DNA from: JAGLOK01 sp963675575
Lineage (GTDB): Bacteria; Bacillota; Clostridia; Christensenellales; UMGS416
Reading direction: 5' to 3'
Length of the DNA stretch: 64,000 nucleotides
Assembly: GCA_963675575.1 (NCBI GenBank)
Contig: OY776378.1
Span: forward strand, 744,001 to 808,000
The stretch's first letter is position 1; each line of letters begins with the position of its first letter. The translations under genes and the position numbers were made by a program. A model generated the notes under the pieces. The model saw only the letters and a list, made by a program, of their open reading frames with translations, made no database searches and had not been told where the DNA came from. Shown one piece after another: positions 9,113-17,451 of the stretch.

Positions 9113-11704
9113 ATGAATTTGGATAAATTCACAAATAAGGCTGTGGAGGCAATAGGTGCGGCCCAGCAGATAACCATAAATATGCATCATCAGGAGCTTG
9201 ACGGAGAACATCTGCATCTGGCTCTTTTGGAGCAGGAAGACGGTCTCATTCCAAAGCTTATAGGCTACATGAACGTCAATTTTCACAACTATAAAAGTGA
9301 TTTGCAATCAGAGCTGGAGCGTCAGCCTAAAATTCAAGGAGATGTTTCATCACAGATGTATGCAACGCGCAGATTCAATCAGATTTTGTCTTCGGCAATG
9401 GATGAGGCGAAAGCTTTTAAGGATGATTATGCGGGAGTGGAGCATATATTTATCGCGCTGCTTAAAGAAAATAATACTGTTTCAAAAGCCGTTTTTAAAC
9501 GCCATGGAATCCAATATGACAAATTTATGGAGGCTTTAAACAAAGTGCGAAGCAACAAACGAATTACATCAAAAGACCCAGAGGCAACATATGACTCTCT
9601 TGAGCGATTTGGGCGCGACTTGGTGGAGCTTGCAAGAAGCGGAAAGCTTGACCCTGTTATCGGGCGTGATGCGGAGATACGCCGCGCTATACGCATATTG
9701 TCTCGCAGGACAAAAAATAATCCAGTGCTTATCGGTGAACCGGGAGTCGGGAAGACCGCTGTTGTGGAGGGATTGGCGCAGCGTATATTGGCGGGCGACG
9801 TACCCGAGGGATTAAAAGACAAAACAGTCTACGCGCTTGACATGGGAGCGCTTATTGCGGGAGCTAAATACCGGGGAGAATTCGAAGAGCGTTTGAAAGC
9901 GGTGCTTGACGATATCAAAAAATCCGAAGGCAAAATAATATTATTTATCGACGAGCTTCACACCATTGTGGGTGCGGGCAAAACGGAAGGATCAATGGAC
10001 GCGGGCAATCTCCTGAAACCAATGCTTGCGAGAGGCGAACTTCACTGCATCGGCGCTACAACGCTTGATGAATATAGGCTTTATATTGAAAAGGACGCGG
10101 CGCTTGAACGGCGTTTCCAGCCGATTATTGTAGACCAGCCGACAGTGGAGGACACGATATCCATTTTGCGCGGGCTCAAAGAGCGCTTTGAGATACACCA
10201 CGGAGTTCGAATTACAGACGGTGCGCTTATCGCGTGCGCTGTGCTGTCGGACAGGTACATTTCAGATAGATTTCTGCCTGATAAGGCGATAGACCTTATG
10301 GATGAAGCGGCGGCCAAGATTCGCACGGAGATAGACAGCATGCCTGCGGAAATAGATGATATTTCCCGCCGGGTGATGCAGCTGGAAATAGAAAAGCAGG
10401 CACTTAAAAAGGAAAAAGACGAGCCATCAAAAGTCAGGCTTGCAACAATTGAACGCGAACATTCCAATCTTCACGAACAGTTGGATAAAATGAAAGCTCA
10501 ATGGGAGCTTGAAAAGGTTAATATTAATCGAGAAAAAGACTTGAAAGAGCAGATTGAACAAGCAAGAAGACAGATTGAGGAAGCCAAGAGAAACTACAAT
10601 CTTGAAGAAGCCGCCAAGCTTGAATATGGAACACTCCCCGAGCTTTTAAAAAAGCTTGAAGAAGAAGCCGTAAAGAGCAGCGCAACTCAAAACGAGCTTG
10701 TTAAAGAGGAAGTGGACGAGGAAGAAGTGGCGGACATAGTTTCCAAATGGACGGGTATCCCTGTTTCAAGGCTTATGGAAAAAGAACGCAGCAAGCTGCT
10801 TCATTTGTCAGATATTTTGCACGAACGCGTGATAGGGCAGGATGAAGCGGTGGAAGCGGTAAGCGACGCCGTTATTCGCGCTCGCTCTGGGCTTAAGGAC
10901 TTAAGCAAGCCTATAGGTTCGTTTATATTTTTAGGACCTACCGGTGTTGGCAAAACAGAGCTTTCAAAAGCGTTATCAGAAGCTATGTTTGACAGTGAGG
11001 ACAACCTAATCCGCATTGATATGTCCGAGTATATGGAAAAACACGCGGTTTCAAGGCTTATAGGGGCGCCTCCCGGGTATGTTGGATATGACGAAGGCGG
11101 ACAGCTGACCGAGGCCGTAAGGCGCAAGCCATATAGCGTAATTTTGTTTGACGAGATAGAAAAGGCGCACCATGACGCGTTTAACATTCTGCTGCAAATA
11201 CTCGATGATGGAAGGCTTACCGACAACAAGGGCAGAACTGTTAACTTTAAAAACACGATTATAATAATGACATCTAACCTTGGCAGTGAATATCTTCTTA
11301 ACGGCATAAACTTGCAAGGAGAAATAGATCCGGAAGTGAAAAACCGCATCATGGAAGAACTTTCGAGGAACTTCAGACCGGAGTTTTTAAACAGAGTGGA
11401 CGATATTGTTATGTTTAAGCCGCTAATAATGGATGACATAATCAAGATAATTGACCTTATTCTTGAAGACATCCAAAAAAGGCTTGATGACAAAAACATA
11501 ACTTTGGAAGTAACTAAAGAGGCGAAAGAGTTTATTGCCGACAGGTCATACACGCCAATATACGGTGCGCGTCCAGTTAAAAGATATCTGCAAAAGAATT
11601 TTGAGACACAACTGGGCAAGCTTATAATCTCAGGCGGGTTATTGGACGGACAGACTGTTCATGTCACTGTAAATGGTGAAGAGCTTTTATTTGAAGCTGA
11701 ATAA
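9113..11704 (+). CDS. clpB: ClpB ATP-dependent protein disaggregase
   Basis: An 863-aa Hsp100 with the standard order: Clp N-terminal domain (1-145), first AAA+ module with Walker A GEPGVGKT (~208), Walker B LFIDELH and pore loop AGAKYRGEFEERL, a coiled-coil middle domain (~405-525) rich in Glu/Lys, second AAA+ module with GPTGVGKT (~609) and pore loop GAPPGYVGYDEGG, and a C-terminal small domain. The middle domain separates ClpB from ClpA/ClpC, and no IGF loop for ClpP docking is seen. It threads aggregated proteins with DnaK/DnaJ help. It lies 18 bp behind the J-protein gene in a CtsR-type operon. The start at 9113 follows GAGGGGTGAT; the ATG at 9109 is out of frame. Confidence 0.97.
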   Translation: MNLDKFTNKAVEAIGAAQQITINMHHQELDGEHLHLALLEQEDGLIPKLIGYMNVNFHNYKSDLQSELERQPKIQGDVSSQMYATRRFNQILSSAMDEAKAFKDDYAGVEHIFIALLKENNTVSKAVFKRHGIQYDKFMEALNKVRSNKRITSKDPEATYDSLERFGRDLVELARSGKLDPVIGRDAEIRRAIRILSRRTKNNPVLIGEPGVGKTAVVEGLAQRILAGDVPEGLKDKTVYALDMGALIAGAKYRGEFEERLKAVLDDIKKSEGKIILFIDELHTIVGAGKTEGSMDAGNLLKPMLARGELHCIGATTLDEYRLYIEKDAALERRFQPIIVDQPTVEDTISILRGLKERFEIHHGVRITDGALIACAVLSDRYISDRFLPDKAIDLMDEAAAKIRTEIDSMPAEIDDISRRVMQLEIEKQALKKEKDEPSKVRLATIEREHSNLHEQLDKMKAQWELEKVNINREKDLKEQIEQARRQIEEAKRNYNLEEAAKLEYGTLPELLKKLEEEAVKSSATQNELVKEEVDEEEVADIVSKWTGIPVSRLMEKERSKLLHLSDILHERVIGQDEAVEAVSDAVIRARSGLKDLSKPIGSFIFLGPTGVGKTELSKALSEAMFDSEDNLIRIDMSEYMEKHAVSRLIGAPPGYVGYDEGGQLTEAVRRKPYSVILFDEIEKAHHDAFNILLQILDDGRLTDNKGRTVNFKNTIIIMTSNLGSEYLLNGINLQGEIDPEVKNRIMEELSRNFRPEFLNRVDDIVMFKPLIMDDIIKIIDLILEDIQKRLDDKNITLEVTKEAKEFIADRSYTPIYGARPVKRYLQKNFETQLGKLIISGGLLDGQTVHVTVNGEELLFEAE

Positions 11705-11726
11705 TTACTGAAATATTTTATAAAGA

Positions 11727-11757
11727 CTTCAGAAATAATCTGAAGCCTTTTTTGTTT
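11727..11757 (+). terminator. Terminator of the dnaJ-like/clpB operon
   Basis: CTTCAGA (11727-11733) pairs with TCTGAAG (11739-11745) across a 5-nt loop, followed by CC and a T-tract (TTTTTTGTTTT). Confidence 0.85.
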
Positions 11758-11795
11758 TGATATGATATGATATTTATAAAAACGAGGGAAAAATT

Positions 11796-12077
11796 ATGAA
11801 CCTAAGTGTTTTTGAAGCGGTAATGCTTTTGTGTTTTGGCTTGGCATGGCCCCTTTCTATTATTAAATCCATAAAGTCAAAGTCCACAAAAGGCAAATCG
11901 CTCTTTTTTTTAATAGTGGTTTTGATAGGTTATGCATCAGGGATAACACACAAGATTATCTACAGTACGGATTTGGTTCTTATTTTATATATTTTAAATT
12001 TTTTATTGGTTGCAACAGATATTGTTTTGTATTCCATAAATTTAAAGCGGGAAAAAAGTTTGGAAATCAACGGATAA
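11796..12077 (+). CDS. SemiSWEET/PQ-loop-like small membrane protein
   Basis: A 93-aa, three-helix membrane protein (TM ~7-23, 35-54, 60-83). The first helix ends in a Trp-Pro followed by a KSIKSKSTKG loop, and the second contains GYASG. This is the size and layout of bacterial SemiSWEET/PQ-loop half transporters, which dimerise to move small sugars or other metabolites. The prolines of the classic PQ motif are only partly kept, so the substrate is open. It is monocistronic, with a weak GAGGGA site and a strong terminator behind it. Confidence 0.6.
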   Translation: MNLSVFEAVMLLCFGLAWPLSIIKSIKSKSTKGKSLFFLIVVLIGYASGITHKIIYSTDLVLILYILNFLLVATDIVLYSINLKREKSLEING

Positions 12078-12118
12078 AAGTCGCTTGTAAATACTATTTT
12101 TTTACTTAATTCCGATAT

Positions 12119-12147
12119 AGCAGCTCCAATTTGGGAGCTGCTTTTTT
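12119..12147 (+). terminator. Strong rho-independent terminator
   Basis: AGCAGCTCC (12119-12127) pairs perfectly with GGAGCTGCT (12134-12142) across a 6-nt loop, running into TTTTTT. Confidence 0.9.
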
Positions 12148-12211
12148 AGTAATAAAATTAATGATTTTAGTTATTTATGCGTATTATGGATTAAACTCGC
12201 ACAAACAAGAA

Positions 12212-12240
12212 TTGTTATAAAAAAGATTTTTAGATATAAT
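12212..12240 (+). promoter_or_regulatory. Sigma-A type promoter for the MFS gene
   Basis: TTGTTA (12212-12217), 17-bp spacer, perfect TATAAT (12235-12240). Start near 12247 gives a ~58-nt leader before the ATG at 12305. Confidence 0.6.
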
Positions 12241-12304
12241 CGGTAAAGTAATATTCATTAAAAATTATATAATTAATTACTAATAAAAATTAAGGAGAAA
12301 TTAG

Positions 12305-13540
12305 ATGAGCTTAGATTCAAAAGAGACTGATATGATGGCGCAACATACGGGAAGAAAAGATAGTAAACTTTGGACGAAGTCGTACATACTTACACTATTT
12401 TCAATATTTGTGATAAGCATAACAATGACGCTTTTTATGCCTTTGCTTCCAATATACATCAAGATGGTTGGGGGAAACATATCACTGGCGGGACTGGTAG
12501 TCAGTGTTTACACTCTGGCGGCGCTTATAAGCAGGCCTTTTTTTGCGGTCGTTATAGATAAATACGGCAGGAAACCAATACTGATAAGCGGATTCGCGCT
12601 GATAATAATTGGCTGCTTCGCATATAGATTTATAACTGTTATCGGAATTCTTATACTCTTTAGAGTGGTGCACGGAATAGGCTACAGCGCGGGCAGCAAC
12701 GCGGCGGGAACGATAATGTCTGATGTGGTGCCTAAAGAGCGCAGAGCGCAGGGAGTGGGTTACTATGGGTTTGTCACAGCGGCATCCCTTGCTTTGGGGC
12801 CTGCATTCGGGCTTACAATTATGAAAAGTACTGATGTAAAAACAGCGTTCACAGTTGCGGCAGTTCTCGCAGCTTTTGGGTTTATTGCTTCATTTTTTGT
12901 ATCATATGAGAAAAAGGATGACATCAAGGGACTTGGAAAATCAGGTAACAATGAATCCGTTAAGCCTGAAACCAAGAAAAAATTTAACATAGGTTACGAA
13001 AAGACGGCTATGCCTGCGGCCTTAGTCATGATTTTCATAGCTTTTGCATATGCGGGAATAGTGACATTTTTGGCGGCTCACATGGGACAATTGGGATTGG
13101 AAGAAATCAGCCTGTTTTTCATAATATATGCCGTGGTGCTTTTAATAACTCGCTTGGTTGTGGATAAGATTACAAAATCCAGAGAAATATCCGTTGTATT
13201 GATCCCGGGAATCGTGCTTATGATGGCAGGATTTTTGCTGCTGGCAACAGGAAAGGCAATGCCTGTATTCTTATGCGCGGCAGTGTTGTATGCTATTGGG
13301 TATGGGGCTGTTCAGCCCACGCTTTATGCTATATCAATTTCTTCGTGCGAGCCCCGAAGACGAGGCGCAGCCAACTCCACTTTCTTTTCGGCAATGGATT
13401 TGGGGATAGGGCTTGGAGCTTTGGCTTGGGGTTTTGTTTCACAAAGGTTCGGATATTCCGCCATTTATTTTACAAGCATTGTCTTTATGGTATTGTCCGC
13501 CATTGCAGTTATTAGTCTTTTAAGAAAGAAGGCAATATAG
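12305..13540 (+). CDS. MFS transporter (DHA1-like)
   Basis: A 411-aa major facilitator with two six-helix halves and a hydrophilic central loop (~205-230, rich in Lys/Glu/Asn). The loop between helices 2 and 3 has the MFS motif A core DKYGRKPIL; a second copy in the C-terminal half is weaker (DKITKSREI). RVVHGIGYSAGSNA fits the fourth/fifth helices. Close in style to drug-efflux or organic-solute carriers of Clostridia, and similar to the broken MFS gene near 30 kb. Its neighbour downstream is an MBL-fold hydrolase, so uptake of a hydrolase substrate is as possible as efflux. AAGGAG lies 7 nt before the ATG. Confidence 0.85.
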   Translation: MSLDSKETDMMAQHTGRKDSKLWTKSYILTLFSIFVISITMTLFMPLLPIYIKMVGGNISLAGLVVSVYTLAALISRPFFAVVIDKYGRKPILISGFALIIIGCFAYRFITVIGILILFRVVHGIGYSAGSNAAGTIMSDVVPKERRAQGVGYYGFVTAASLALGPAFGLTIMKSTDVKTAFTVAAVLAAFGFIASFFVSYEKKDDIKGLGKSGNNESVKPETKKKFNIGYEKTAMPAALVMIFIAFAYAGIVTFLAAHMGQLGLEEISLFFIIYAVVLLITRLVVDKITKSREISVVLIPGIVLMMAGFLLLATGKAMPVFLCAAVLYAIGYGAVQPTLYAISISSCEPRRRGAANSTFFSAMDLGIGLGALAWGFVSQRFGYSAIYFTSIVFMVLSAIAVISLLRKKAI

Positions 13541-13875
13541 TTTAAGCGAGTTTCTTTAAAATGTTATAGTGAAATAAATTATAAAGATACTTAAAACAAA
13601 GAAAAATATCTTACATAGAAATATATTTATGCCAAACATCTCTAGAGTGGTGTTTGGAATATTTAATTATAAGTATTCATAAAAAAATTATTAAATCCTA
13701 AATAATCCCTTATTTTGGTGTACAGCTGAAATATAAAATGATAAAATGCTACGGGAACGATAAAATCTTTACAGTTGCTTTTGGATCTAACCTGTTGGCC
13801 TAAAGTATGGTTGATATTCAAAGTTGAGAATTGAATAAATAAAATAATTTTTATATAGAGGAAAGGGAAACCCAC
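13541..13875 (+). other. Gene-free 335-bp stretch with a hairpin
   Basis: AT-rich. CCAAACA (13632-13638) and TGTTTGG (13651-13657) form a hairpin followed by AATATTTAATT, a possible weak terminator of the MFS gene. I see no well-spaced promoter for the following gene, although TTGATA (13811) and AT-rich -10-like sequence lie close by. No coding signal. Confidence 0.4.
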
Positions 13876-14820
13876 ATGAAATCAAAAATAATAAAATTGC
13901 GTGAGGAAACTGAACAGCTGAGCAAGGCGTATATGAAAGAACTGCGCACACACAACAAAACCAAGAAGGTTTATGACGTGAACCCATATGCTGAGGTTTA
14001 TCAGTTCAGAGATAATGTTTACGGTATACTTACAGAGAGTGCCGACGGTATGGGAGATCCTTGGATGTATCTTATTATTGGTCCTGAAAAGGCGATGCTA
14101 ATAGATACAAGCTTTGGAATCGGCGATTTGAAAGGGCTGGTGGATGAAATTACCGGAGGCATGCCCATCGTCTTGGTAAATACGCACGCGTCATATGACC
14201 ATTCCTATGGCAACTGTCAGTTTGAAAGGGCATATTGTCACGAATACTCAGTTCCGGAGCTGGAGCTGGAGCTAACCCCGCATATTTGGGACTATCTTTT
14301 TGATGAAGACGGAAATAATATTTGGCTTGAGTTTGACAGGGAAGATATCGTTGAATATAAGGATTACGAAATCATAGGCTGTCCTAACGGCCATATCTTT
14401 GACCTTGGCGGCGGGCATGAAGTGGAGCTTATATTCCTGCCGGGTCACAAGGCCGGCCACGCGGGATTTCTTGACAAGAAAAATCGCATACTGTTTTGCG
14501 GAGACGACTTTATAAGCATGCGAGTTGGAATCAGCGGGCCTAAGCCGGGACTGCCTTATGGAGAATATGCCACAGTTACCGCACTTCGCAATGAGCTTGA
14601 AAAGCTTGTAAAGCGTACAGATGAATTTGATAGCCTGTTTCCAGGGCACTTCATTGTAGACATTGATAACAGCGTTGTGCAAAATATGCTCGATACCTGC
14701 AACGCAGTTGTTGCAGATCCTAGCTGTTATGACTTTACTCAAGAGCGTAGAGGAAAAAAATTCATGTATAAAAATATAAAAGGCTTGGGCGATTTGGCTT
14801 ATAATGAGTCAAGTATCTAA
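13876..14820 (+). CDS. MBL-fold metallo-hydrolase with altered zinc motif (HASYDH)
   Basis: A 314-aa metallo-beta-lactamase-fold protein. The usual HxHxDH motif reads H104-A-S-Y-D108-H109, so the second histidine is Ser. The other ligands are present: His in LPGHKAGH, Asp in FCGDD and His in FPGHF. The fold catalyses hydrolysis of lactones, thioesters, phosphodiesters and others; with one Zn1 ligand missing it may bind a single metal or have a changed reaction. It is a divergent relative of the four other MBL-fold proteins near 31, 40, 50 and 60 kb. No signal peptide. AGGAAAG lies 9 nt before the ATG. Confidence 0.85.
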   Translation: MKSKIIKLREETEQLSKAYMKELRTHNKTKKVYDVNPYAEVYQFRDNVYGILTESADGMGDPWMYLIIGPEKAMLIDTSFGIGDLKGLVDEITGGMPIVLVNTHASYDHSYGNCQFERAYCHEYSVPELELELTPHIWDYLFDEDGNNIWLEFDREDIVEYKDYEIIGCPNGHIFDLGGGHEVELIFLPGHKAGHAGFLDKKNRILFCGDDFISMRVGISGPKPGLPYGEYATVTALRNELEKLVKRTDEFDSLFPGHFIVDIDNSVVQNMLDTCNAVVADPSCYDFTQERRGKKFMYKNIKGLGDLAYNESSI

Positions 14821-14835
14821 TAGATTAAAAAAAAC

Positions 14836-14876
14836 ACTTCAAGTTGCCCCATGGGATTCTTGAAGTTTGTATTTCC
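14836..14876 (+). terminator. Probable terminator after the MBL-fold gene
   Basis: ACTTCAAG (14836-14843) pairs with CTTGAAGT (14859-14866), followed by TTGTATTT. The A-run before the stem could serve as a T-run on the other strand, but no minus-strand gene ends here. Confidence 0.6.
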
Positions 14877-14938
14877 GCTATAATAGATGTACCTGGATTA
14901 GTAGTTATATAAATAAACTTAATATAGGAAGGTTTTTT

Positions 14939-15721
14939 ATGAAATCAATAGATTTGTCAAATAAAGTAGCGCTTGTAACAGGCGGAGCCGGACAATTGGG
15001 CAGGTCAATTGTTAGGGAGCTTGCCGAGTGTGGTGCAAATGTTGTAATTTGCTATTACTCCAAGTCGGAATTTGCTCAAAAACTAAAGAATGAAGTCCAG
15101 GATAAATATGGCGTAAAAGCCATGGCGGTTAGAACAGATGTTACAGATATGAGTTCTATTTTAGCAATGAAAGAAGCTGTTAATAAACAGCTTGGAACGG
15201 TAGATATAATTGTAAATTGCGCTATTATACAGTACGAGTGGAAGACGATTCTTGAGCAAGAAGCTAAGGCATATCAAAGCCAATTCGAATCGTCCGTTCT
15301 TCATGGCGTATATATGGCACAGGCTTTTGTCCCCGATATGAAAGCTCAAAGATATGGCCGAGTGATTGGCATTAACACCGAATGCACCATGCAGATGCTT
15401 CCTTATCAATCCGCCTATGTGTCGGGGAAACGCGGAATGGATGCCATATACAGAATATTGGCAAAAGAAGTGGGAGAATATAATATAACGGTAAATCAAG
15501 TTGCCCCGGGATGGACAATAAGCGAAGGTTCCGGGGAAGTGGACGGCACAGAAAAAAATATCCGTCAGGATTATACTTATATTTCAACTGTGCCAATGAA
15601 ATGCAGACCTTCAGACACGGACATTGCAAACAGCGTATGTTTTTTAGCGTCGGATTTGGCTCAATTCATAACGGGACTTTATCTTCCTGTCTGTGGCGGA
15701 AATGTAATGCCTACAGTTTGA
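14939..15721 (+). CDS. SDR family oxidoreductase
   Basis: A 260-aa classical short-chain dehydrogenase/reductase, likely NAD(P)-dependent and cytosolic. Cofactor motif TGGAGQLG (14-21), VNCA (92-95) in place of NNAG, and Tyr160-x3-Lys164 in SAYVSGKRG. The catalytic Ser, expected 13 residues before the Tyr, is Thr147 (GINTEC). APGWT (~193-197) follows as in the family. The start at 14939 is chosen because AGGAAGG lies 8 nt upstream; the longer frame from 14867 has no ribosome site and overlaps the preceding terminator. Substrate unknown; beside hydrolases it may oxidise a released alcohol or sugar. Confidence 0.88.
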   Translation: MKSIDLSNKVALVTGGAGQLGRSIVRELAECGANVVICYYSKSEFAQKLKNEVQDKYGVKAMAVRTDVTDMSSILAMKEAVNKQLGTVDIIVNCAIIQYEWKTILEQEAKAYQSQFESSVLHGVYMAQAFVPDMKAQRYGRVIGINTECTMQMLPYQSAYVSGKRGMDAIYRILAKEVGEYNITVNQVAPGWTISEGSGEVDGTEKNIRQDYTYISTVPMKCRPSDTDIANSVCFLASDLAQFITGLYLPVCGGNVMPTV

Positions 15722-15842
15722 TGTTTAGGAAAGATTGCCGCTTGGAAACCTACAATAAAAAAAACAGTCGCAGAAAGCTTATATTAACGTCATTTTGGCA
15801 CGAAACTCATTGGATAAAGTAACAATCTTGGAAGTAATTAAA

Positions 15843-15879
15843 ATCATAAAGAGCCGCAAAAATTGCGGCTCTTTATGAT
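15843..15879. terminator. Perfect 17-bp inverted repeat, probable bidirectional terminator
   Basis: Left arm 15843-15859 and right arm 15863-15879 are perfect complements (core GAGCCGC/GCGGCTC) with a 3-nt loop. The outer arm ends AAA on the left and TTT on the right, so it can end transcription either way, here of the SDR gene. Confidence 0.75.
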
Positions 15880-15964
15880 GTAAATGAGGTTTTAGCTATT
15901 GAATACGGGTCACAGAATCTATCATTACGCACGTACTAGCGTAGATTCAAACAAATGGATGATA

Positions 15965-15993
15965 TTGTATGGTAAGCACGTAAATGATATAAT
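15965..15993 (+). promoter_or_regulatory. Sigma-A type promoter for the YdjC gene
   Basis: TTGTAT (15965-15970), 17-bp spacer, perfect TATAAT (15988-15993). Predicted start ~16000 leaves a ~170-nt leader. Confidence 0.55.
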
Positions 15994-15999
15994 CTTTTC

Positions 16000-16170
16000 T
16001 ATGGTTTTGACTAAAGCGAAAGTAAAATGTTTTTGTTTTAAAATATGCGGAAGATAACTAAACAGGGGATAATTAGAAAGCTTTTATAGAAGACTCGCAA
16101 AAATCTTTTGAGCAAATCGTTTTTTTGCAAGTCATATTAAATAATCAAAAAGTTTTAAAGGAGAAAATTT
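16000..16170 (+). other. Long leader with hairpin upstream of the YdjC gene
   Basis: This is the downstream part of the gene-free stretch 15722-16170. GACTCGCAAAAA (16092-16103) pairs with TTTTTGCAAGTC (16122-16133), 11 of 12 bp, ending shortly before the AAAGGAG site. It could be a leader structure that controls readthrough or translation. No known riboswitch class was recognised. Confidence 0.35.
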
Positions 16171-17148
16171 ATGAAGAAAATGATTATCAGAGCGGATGAT
16201 GTAGGGTTTACCAACGTATGCAATATCGGCACGTTTGATGCAATCGATTACGGTATGGTGACCTCCGCTGATGTGATGCTTGATTCGCCGGGAACAGAAG
16301 ACGCGCTGGAAAGGCTCAAGGCATATCCTTGGCTTTCTATTGGATGGCATATGCATATGTGGGGTTCGTCTGTTCTGTCACCCGATAAGGTTCCTTCACT
16401 CGTTGAAAAGGACGGAGAGTTTGCGGGCAGACTCAGATTGGATCTTGCTCAGTCTGAAGACGTGGTTTTTGAAGAAGCGGTTAATGAGCTTCGCGCTCAG
16501 TTGGATAGATGCTTGGATATATTGGGCAAAGTGCCTGACACAGCCGGCAGCAGAAAGGGAAGCTCTCCTTGGAGCCGCGCCTGCAGACAGGTCTGCGAAG
16601 AATATGGAATGGCTCATAGCTTCGCATCACGCGAGGGCTCGGATATGCGAGTGATTAAAAAGATTGAAGCCGCACAAAAGGCCGGCGAGGAGTGGGCGCA
16701 ATATTATGAGCTAAAACCTCATGCAGCAATTAAAGCTGACGAGAAGTGGGCAAGCCGCAAAATTATGATTGCCGATGGCAGTCTGCCATATATGGATCTT
16801 TTGACAGATTCCGTGGCGGAAGTTGAAAGAAAATACGACCCTGTACTGTACTACACAGAAGACCGCGGCGGACTTTTAAAATACCCTGATGATGTTATCC
16901 TACAGCAATCCTGGCATCCTGGTTATGTTGACTACTATGTGTATCGCCTGGGAGAGCGCGGCAGAAGGCCGCGGGCTCAGCAGTTCATTGTGGGCCGTAC
17001 ACAAGACGTTGCAGCACTATGTGATGTGCGGCTTCATGACTGGATTAAGGAAAATAACATCGAGCTAGTAAATTTCAGAGATGCTTTGTATGGAACGAAT
17101 GAATTTCAAAACCATTTGAAGCGTATTGGCAGCGATTTGGCTATTTAA
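16171..17148 (+). CDS. YdjC/ChbG-family carbohydrate deacetylase
   Basis: A 325-aa protein of the YdjC/ChbG/HpnK family. These TIM-barrel-like metal enzymes remove N-acetyl groups from sugars such as diacetylchitobiose. The N-terminus has the RADDVG metal motif (Asp9-Asp10) and GWHMHMWG (His60, His62), and the C-terminal part holds further His residues (QSWHPGYVDYY). Length is somewhat above the usual 250-300. No signal peptide, so it acts on imported sugar. It is monocistronic, with its own promoter and terminator. The substrate is inferred only from the family. Confidence 0.82.
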   Translation: MKKMIIRADDVGFTNVCNIGTFDAIDYGMVTSADVMLDSPGTEDALERLKAYPWLSIGWHMHMWGSSVLSPDKVPSLVEKDGEFAGRLRLDLAQSEDVVFEEAVNELRAQLDRCLDILGKVPDTAGSRKGSSPWSRACRQVCEEYGMAHSFASREGSDMRVIKKIEAAQKAGEEWAQYYELKPHAAIKADEKWASRKIMIADGSLPYMDLLTDSVAEVERKYDPVLYYTEDRGGLLKYPDDVILQQSWHPGYVDYYVYRLGERGRRPRAQQFIVGRTQDVAALCDVRLHDWIKENNIELVNFRDALYGTNEFQNHLKRIGSDLAI

Positions 17149-17167
17149 TATACTGATATTTGTAATG

Positions 17168-17196
17168 AGCGGGAGCAGCAATGCTTCCGCTTTTTT
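17168..17196 (+). terminator. Rho-independent terminator after the YdjC gene
   Basis: AGCGGGAGC (17168-17176) pairs with GCTTCCGCT (17183-17191, one G-U) across 6 nt and runs into TTTTTT. Confidence 0.88.
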
Positions 17197-17451
17197 AGTG
17201 TTGAGAAGTAAATTAGATAATTAAATTAACAAAATCAATAATAAGCCTTTTATATTAACAATATTTCCAATATAATAAATATAGTAGGCAGTGACAACTA
17301 TACGAGCGGGTAACAGTGCTTATGTCTCATAACATAAATATTTTTATTAGAGAGCTCTTTGCCACTGTAGAATAAATAGGTTAAAAAGTTTTTTGTCCTA
17401 AGGGCTATTTAGTATTAAAATAGTCTATAGACCATATCAAAGGAGAGCATT
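17197..17451 (+). promoter_or_regulatory. Upstream region and promoter of the dienelactone hydrolase gene
   Basis: Second part of a 303-bp gene-free stretch. TTGTCC (17393-17398) and TAAAAT (17416-17421) are separated by 17 bp and would start transcription near 17428, 24 nt before the ATG. Further upstream, CAGTG (17291-17295) can pair with CACTG (17363-17367) around a 60-70 nt domain; whether this is a real RNA structure is unclear. Confidence 0.4.

Noticed and set aside
10801..11619. 272-codon frame opposite clpB
   Set aside because: Antisense to a strongly conserved AAA+ domain; no ribosome site and Ser/Leu/Ile-rich composition typical of the mirror of coding sequence.
17290..17370. Structured RNA or riboswitch before the DLH gene
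   Set aside because: Only a 5-bp closing pair is evident and no known class was recognised.
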